Assembly: GCA_015520975.1 (NCBI GenBank)
Contig: WAOZ01000168.1
Location: 1 to 10,067, forward strand
Length of the DNA stretch: 10,067 nucleotides
DNA from: DHVE2 group archaeon
Lineage (GTDB): Archaea > Thermoplasmatota > Thermoplasmata > Thermoplasmatales > Aciduliprofundaceae
Direction of reading: 5' to 3'
Shown here: positions 6,258 to 10,067 of the stretch, in pieces
Numbering within the stretch: the first letter of the stretch is position 1
Layout of the letters: each line of letters starts with the position of its first letter
Notes under the pieces: generated by a model
What the model saw: the letters and a program-made list of their open reading frames with translations, nothing else
Told to the model about the DNA's origin: nothing
Database searches by the model: none
Position numbers and translations under genes: made by a program

Positions 6258-7124
6258 AAGATAGAGCAGAAATCCAGCAAAAGCCCCAGCATTCAAGTAA
6301 GGCAATCCCGGCTGTGGCTTTCCACTGTTCACCATGACCGTAAGAAGAAACATCGCGGCAACTGCACCTGCGAGGGTTATTATTCCTGCAAGTATGCCGA
6401 AATTCGCCGCCGCGGCGACAACGAGTATCCCGGGGACGAGAACATCCCCGTAACCCATATAATAAGCATCTCTTTCCGTTGATTTCTTTTTATCTCCCGT
6501 ATCGCCTTTATTCTGAGTTTTAATGGACTTGACTTTTTTAAATGAATAATTTTCTTTCGCTGGGATTACAAACAGTGCTGGCAGTTTGTATTCAATAACA
6601 TTATCCGCAAGAGCCACCATATGTTTTGTTTTGTATACAGAGATTACATCGTATATTGCAAATGCGCTCAGAAATATAATTATAGGCACCAGCCCCAGAG
6701 CCATACCGAAAATGAGAGCCACACCAGTTGCCATAAATATACCAACGAGGTTTACCACATACCATTCGGGATTCTTCGCCATCCAGATCACTACAAACAC
6801 AGAAAATATTAATGATATCAAATCCGAAAATGGCACTCCGAAGTAATAGAATATTGGAAACATGGCGTAGAACACCGTCCATGTGATACCAAAATAAAAT
6901 ATGCCCTTTAAGAGATTTATTTTTTTCTTTTTTGCTATGTAGAGAACAACGGCCGTGAAAAGTATAACCATCGCAAGATAATAAAACGCTATCCACGGGC
7001 TATTACCCGCTTCACCCAGTGAGCCTCTGTAACCCAAATACGCCGGCATAAGAATCAATGCAAGCAGATTGGATATTATAAAAATGAGCATCATATGCAA
7101 CTGCGCATATGTTTCCTGTCTCAT
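6243..7124 (-). CDS. Presenilin-like intramembrane aspartyl protease (family A22, archaeal PSH type)
   Basis: This encodes 293 residues with about nine hydrophobic segments, the topology of presenilin and signal peptide peptidase relatives. The catalytic pair is visible: Y158-D159 (AIYD) in one helix and G224-Y225-G226-D227 (GYGD) in a later one, separated by a hydrophilic loop at about 187-220. The C-terminal PAL-type motif reads PGLP at 272-275. Such enzymes cut transmembrane helices within the membrane; the natural substrate here is unknown. I chose the ATG at 7124 because AGGAGGTGA lies 7 nt before it. An upstream ATG at 7154 would add ten residues (SVQQGGEKT) that are only the topA tail read in another frame. 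The start overlaps the topA stop in an ATGA, so the protease is translated after TopA. The gene ends tail-to-tail against the helical repeat gene with a 15-nt overlap. Confidence 0.92.
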   Translation of the reverse strand: MRQETYAQLHMMLIFIISNLLALILMPAYLGYRGSLGEAGNSPWIAFYYLAMVILFTAVVLYIAKKKKINLLKGIFYFGITWTVFYAMFPIFYYFGVPFSDLISLIFSVFVVIWMAKNPEWYVVNLVGIFMATGVALIFGMALGLVPIIIFLSAFAIYDVISVYKTKHMVALADNVIEYKLPALFVIPAKENYSFKKVKSIKTQNKGDTGDKKKSTERDAYYMGYGDVLVPGILVVAAAANFGILAGIITLAGAVAAMFLLTVMVNSGKPQPGLPYLNAGAFAGFLLYLLMFG

Positions 7125-9361
7125 TGTTTTTTCACCTCCTTGTTGTACTGACATTCAATGTTCGGGCATATTTTCCACTGCTTTTTACCTCTGCGCTTTA
7201 TAATCAGAATCGGTGCACCGCAATAGGGACACTTTTCACCTGAGGGAACAACTGTTCCTTTCTGAGGGAGGGGGTATGTGACATCGCATTTCGGATAATT
7301 AGTGCAGCCTATGAACCTCTTTCCATTTTTCGATTGCCGAATAACAAGATCTCCCCCGCATTTCGGACATTTACCCACAACATCTTTGTTGGTGTTGTAC
7401 GAGCACTTCGGATCCAAGCATCTTTTTTCGGGACTCTGCCCTCTTCGAATTATTTTTATCATGGGCAACCCGCATACAGGGCATTTCTCTTCAAGGAACT
7501 CCACTCTTCCCGTTTTGGGAAGATTGTAAAAAATTGCTTCGCCATCCGTTTCACGCACCACCAAGCGTTTGCGCTGGATATAAATAAGCCTATCTCCATT
7601 GGGAGCTTTTCCTATTTCATATCGCATGGATTCCCTCATATTGCGACCCACGGCCTCACGCTTGGTGTGAAGCGAGGAAAGTATGTTTTTGAGCATATTT
7701 TTTGATTCCTCAACAACCGTGGATTTCTCTACTTCCCCGCGTTCTATTGCATCCATATCCATCTCGAGTTTGGCAGTCATATCGGGTTTCACGACTTCAA
7801 CATTGTTGGATTCTAAGGATTCTACGAGTGCAATACCTAGTCTGGTCGGTTTAATGGGATTACCCTCAACATAGCCTCTTTCAAACAGTTTTTGAATTAT
7901 CTCAGCGCGAGTGCTTTTTGTGCCTAAATTCAGTTTCTCCATTTCTTTAATAAGGGAGGACTGCGTGTATCTGCTTGGCGGTTTGGTCTCTTTTTCTTCA
8001 TAAGATGCCTTTTTTATGGGTAGCAACTCCCCTTTTTTTACATCTGGCAAAGGCGCTTCATCGAACCTCACATAGGAATAATATTTTAACCATCCCGCAA
8101 CAACCAATTTCCTCCCTTTCGCTCTGAATGTTTCACCTCTCACATCCATATCTATTACGCTTTCCATATACTCTGCATCGGGTGCCAGCGTCGCAAGAAA
8201 ACGCCTAACAATCAGTTCGTAAATTTTACCTTTGTCTCCATCTAATTTTGCGCCTTTCATAGGAACTATGGGCGGATGATCCGTGGTCACCTTTTTCCCC
8301 CTTGTTGGTTTACGACGCATCTCTTTTTTCAACTGCACCACTTCATTTTTAAAGGGCGATTTTTCAAGTGAGTTTAAAATAGCAGTTATGTTCAGGCTTC
8401 TGGGATATACAGTATTATCCGTGCGTGGATATGAAATATAACCGGCCATGTAAAGGTCCTCAGCAATTCTCATCGCTTTGGCCGCAGAGAAACCAAGTTT
8501 AGTTGCCTCGCTCAGAAATTCAGTGGTGTTGAATGGCGAAGGCGGCATGATTTTTTTCACAGTGTTTTTCGTATCTTTCACTACCCCTTCACGCACATCT
8601 CTTATTTTATCAAGCAACGTTTTCAGTTTTTCAAAATCCCAGAAAGGGTTTTTTATATGGTCGAAACGAATTGCTTTTCTTTTCTGTGCAAGAACAAACA
8701 GATTCCAGTATTTTTTCGGTTTGAATGATTTTATTTCTCTCTCTCTTTTGACTATAAGCGCAAGGGTGGGGCTCTGCACCCTGCCAACAGATAAAAACTC
8801 TTTACCTCTCCTTCCTGATGCTATGGATATGAATCGTGTGAGCGATGCACCCCAAGCAAGATCGATTTCGCGGCGCGCTTCTGCAGCGCTGGCAAGATTG
8901 TAGTTTATATCCACAAGATTGGAAAACGCTTTTTTTATCTCTTCCTGCGTGAGCGCGCTGAACTTTGCTCGCTTCACCGGGCCTGAAAAACTCATAATGG
9001 AAAGCGCCTCTACACCTATAAGCTCTCCTTCCCTGTCGTAATCCGTGGCGATTATTATCTCGTCCACATTTTTTGATAATGCACGCAATATAGAAGCTAT
9101 CCCCTTCTCCTTAAGAATTTTCACTGGCTCGGCTTCGACCAGTTGCTGTAAATTATCCAGTTTCCAAGATTTGAACTCTTTGCCATAATCAAGTTGAAGA
9201 ATATGCCCCTTCAGCGGTACCACAAAATACCTGTTGTTGTTTAACACAAATTCATAATACACATCCCTTCCTTTTTTTATCGTTTTAAATTTGCCGTCTG
9301 AGAGTATTTTGGCAATTCTCTGAGCAGCGTTTCTTTTTTCAGCTATAACGAGAATGTTCAC
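7121..9361 (-). CDS. topA: DNA topoisomerase I, type IA
   Basis: The protein has 746 residues. It relaxes negatively supercoiled DNA by transient single-strand cleavage through a 5'-phosphotyrosine. The Toprim domain opens at once with VIAEK (E8) and carries ATDYDREGE (D107, D109, E111), the acidic metal site. The catalytic tyrosine is Y311 in the SYPRTD motif. Other type IA landmarks are GRVQSPTL at 193-200 and DHPPIVP at 361-367. Three C4 zinc ribbons form the tail: C627/C630/C648/C653, C665/C668/C686/C692 and C711/C714/C732/C737. No SF2 helicase domain is fused, so this is not reverse gyrase. The start is a GTG at 9361; the motif at residue 3 leaves no room for a later start. The last four bases overlap the protease start. 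A T-rich element about 27 nt upstream may be its promoter, giving a leaderless message. Confidence 0.97.
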   Translation of the reverse strand: MNILVIAEKRNAAQRIAKILSDGKFKTIKKGRDVYYEFVLNNNRYFVVPLKGHILQLDYGKEFKSWKLDNLQQLVEAEPVKILKEKGIASILRALSKNVDEIIIATDYDREGELIGVEALSIMSFSGPVKRAKFSALTQEEIKKAFSNLVDINYNLASAAEARREIDLAWGASLTRFISIASGRRGKEFLSVGRVQSPTLALIVKREREIKSFKPKKYWNLFVLAQKRKAIRFDHIKNPFWDFEKLKTLLDKIRDVREGVVKDTKNTVKKIMPPSPFNTTEFLSEATKLGFSAAKAMRIAEDLYMAGYISYPRTDNTVYPRSLNITAILNSLEKSPFKNEVVQLKKEMRRKPTRGKKVTTDHPPIVPMKGAKLDGDKGKIYELIVRRFLATLAPDAEYMESVIDMDVRGETFRAKGRKLVVAGWLKYYSYVRFDEAPLPDVKKGELLPIKKASYEEKETKPPSRYTQSSLIKEMEKLNLGTKSTRAEIIQKLFERGYVEGNPIKPTRLGIALVESLESNNVEVVKPDMTAKLEMDMDAIERGEVEKSTVVEESKNMLKNILSSLHTKREAVGRNMRESMRYEIGKAPNGDRLIYIQRKRLVVRETDGEAIFYNLPKTGRVEFLEEKCPVCGLPMIKIIRRGQSPEKRCLDPKCSYNTNKDVVGKCPKCGGDLVIRQSKNGKRFIGCTNYPKCDVTYPLPQKGTVVPSGEKCPYCGAPILIIKRRGKKQWKICPNIECQYNKEVKKQ
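7132..7140 (-). promoter_or_regulatory. Ribosome binding site inside the topA tail
   Basis: On the minus strand this reads AGGAGGTGA, a near-perfect complement to the archaeal 16S rRNA tail, 7 nt before the protease ATG at 7124. The same bases encode part of the last topA codons (K-E-V-K). It decides the protease start and is the strongest ribosome site in the window. Confidence 0.85.
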
Positions 9362-9381
9362 AGCGCATAAAAAGAGAAGTA

Positions 9382-9394
9382 GTTAAAAAAAGTT
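9382..9394 (-). promoter_or_regulatory. Possible TATA-like element for topA
   Basis: On the minus strand this reads AAACTTTTTTTAAC, centred about 27 nt before the GTG at 9361, which fits a leaderless archaeal start. No ribosome site precedes the GTG. The same T7 run could instead end transcripts coming from the ATPase gene. Confidence 0.35.
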
Positions 9395-9411
9395 TGCCAT
9401 ACGCATTAGTG

Positions 9412-9424
9412 AGAAATAAAAAAA
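9412..9424 (-). terminator. Oligo-T terminator after the Mrp-type ATPase gene
   Basis: Directly after the TGA stop the minus strand reads TTTTTTTATTTCTC, and a second T7 run follows at 9385-9391. Archaeal RNA polymerase stops on such T runs without a hairpin. This suggests that the ATPase gene and topA are separate transcripts, although some read-through is possible across the short gap. Confidence 0.45.
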
Positions 9425-10067
9425 TCAGGATAATTTTTTAAGCAAGTTATCCACGACTTTTTCAAAGGCTTTGGTAGCTTCCGCATCCGGATATTTTATA
9501 ACAAACGGCACCCCCTCATCACCGCATTTGACTATTCTGGCATCCAGCGGTATACGCCCCAGAAACGGCACGCCGTATTTCTCCGCGGCCTTCTCACCGC
9601 CACCTTCACCGAATATCTCGCCGCTCATATTTTCCACTATACCCAGAACATTCATCTTCAACTGTTTCGCAAAGTTGAGGGCTTTCACCGCATCGAGAAC
9701 TGCTACCTCCTGAGGTGCTGCAACGATGATTGCTCCGTCCATAGTCCTAACCAGCTGTGCCACACTTAAAGCTTCATCCCCCGTTCCAGGAGGCATATCG
9801 AAAATCATAAAATCCAGATCTCCCCAGTCCACCTCGTCAAGCAACTGTTTAAATGCCTTGTGTTTTAAAGGACCGCGCCAGACAACAGGCAAATCCTCAG
9901 CGGGTAACGCCATCTGAATGGATATGACCTTCAAATTCGGTACCGGCTGAATGGGAATAATTAAATTATTTTCAACTTCAAGTCGTGAGTCCTGTATGCC
10001 AAGCATTTTTGGCACATTTGGGCCGTGAATGTCTGCATCGAATAAACCCACTTTGTATCCTTTCTTT
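9425..10067 (-). CDS. Mrp/NBP35-type P-loop ATPase (partial, N-terminus off the right edge), lacking the CxxC motif
   Basis: 213 residues are visible, from KKGYKVGLFDADIHGPN at the right edge to the stop. The GLFDADIHGP motif, WRGPLK, and DMPPGTGDE are hallmarks of the Mrp/NBP35/ApbC branch of the SIMIBI ATPases. These act as dimeric scaffolds that build and hand over iron-sulfur clusters. The P-loop (GKGGVGKS) should lie just outside the window. The frame is open past a GTG at 10051 to the edge, so that codon is internal. Most relatives read ENMSxFxCPxCG followed by a FGxGGGE stretch. Here the chain goes straight from ENMSGE to IFGEGGGE, so both cluster-binding cysteines are missing. The only visible cysteine is in VKCGDEG. 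The protein may therefore not bind a bridging cluster in the usual way. The family is certain; the cluster-carrier role is doubtful. Confidence 0.93.
   Translation of the reverse strand, partial: KKGYKVGLFDADIHGPNVPKMLGIQDSRLEVENNLIIPIQPVPNLKVISIQMALPAEDLPVVWRGPLKHKAFKQLLDEVDWGDLDFMIFDMPPGTGDEALSVAQLVRTMDGAIIVAAPQEVAVLDAVKALNFAKQLKMNVLGIVENMSGEIFGEGGGEKAAEKYGVPFLGRIPLDARIVKCGDEGVPFVIKYPDAEATKAFEKVVDNLLKKLS

Noticed and set aside
7125..7154. Longer protease start at 7154
   Set aside because: The AGGAGGTGA ribosome site lies between the two ATGs and points to 7124. The added residues lie over the topA tail.
7121..9361. Reverse gyrase
   Set aside because: There is only a type IA topoisomerase with zinc ribbons, and no N-terminal helicase domain is fused. 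The SNF2 helicase is a separate, distant gene.
10049..10051. GTG at 10051 as the start of the Mrp-type ATPase
   Set aside because: The frame continues upstream as KKGYKV, which fits the conserved segment after the P-loop in this family. The true start lies beyond the right edge.

Overview
The window is archaeal and most likely from a euryarchaeon of Thermoplasmata type (Aciduliprofundum-like lineages come to mind). This rests on the gene families and promoter style, not on a database match. The supporting signs are a topoisomerase I with archaeal-style C-terminal zinc ribbons, a presenilin-like GxGD protease of the archaeal PSH type, TATA-like boxes about 20-27 nt before starts with little or no leader, GGAGGTGA-type ribosome sites used mainly inside operons, and AGA/GAG-rich codon use. 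I saw no rRNA, tRNA, CRISPR array, insertion sequence or other mobile element.

Layout. (1) Positions 1-1875, minus strand, hold a two-gene operon: a small two-helix membrane protein with a charged coiled tail, then, overlapping it by 22 nt, a predicted exported lamin-tail/phospholipase-D-fold protein that leaves the window on the left. (2) Positions 1876-2032 are a divergent promoter region rich in short direct and inverted repeats. (3) Positions 2033-5270, plus strand, hold a compact SNF2/RapA-like helicase and, overlapping it by 8 nt, a remarkable cysteine-rich protein built from 15-residue CxxC-x4-CxxH units. (4) Positions 5334-6257, plus strand, hold an acidic zinc-ribbon and alpha-helical repeat protein with its own promoter and a strong ribosome site. 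(5) Positions 6243-9361, minus strand, hold topA followed by the presenilin-like protease, coupled through an ATGA overlap; the protease gene runs tail-to-tail into the helical repeat gene. (6) Positions 9425-10067, minus strand, hold the C-terminal part of an Mrp/NBP35 P-loop ATPase that continues off the right edge and lacks the usual CxxC motif.

How the genes may work together. The helicase and the zinc-repeat protein look like two halves of one machine: a motor of remodelling type and a multi-zinc scaffold made in a fixed ratio. This pair is the best candidate here for an undescribed system. The exported PLD protein and its membrane partner look like a separate cell-surface module. TopA, the protease and Mrp are housekeeping-type genes. 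The zinc theme recurs in TopA, the 15-residue array protein and the helical repeat protein, but I see no direct evidence that they interact.
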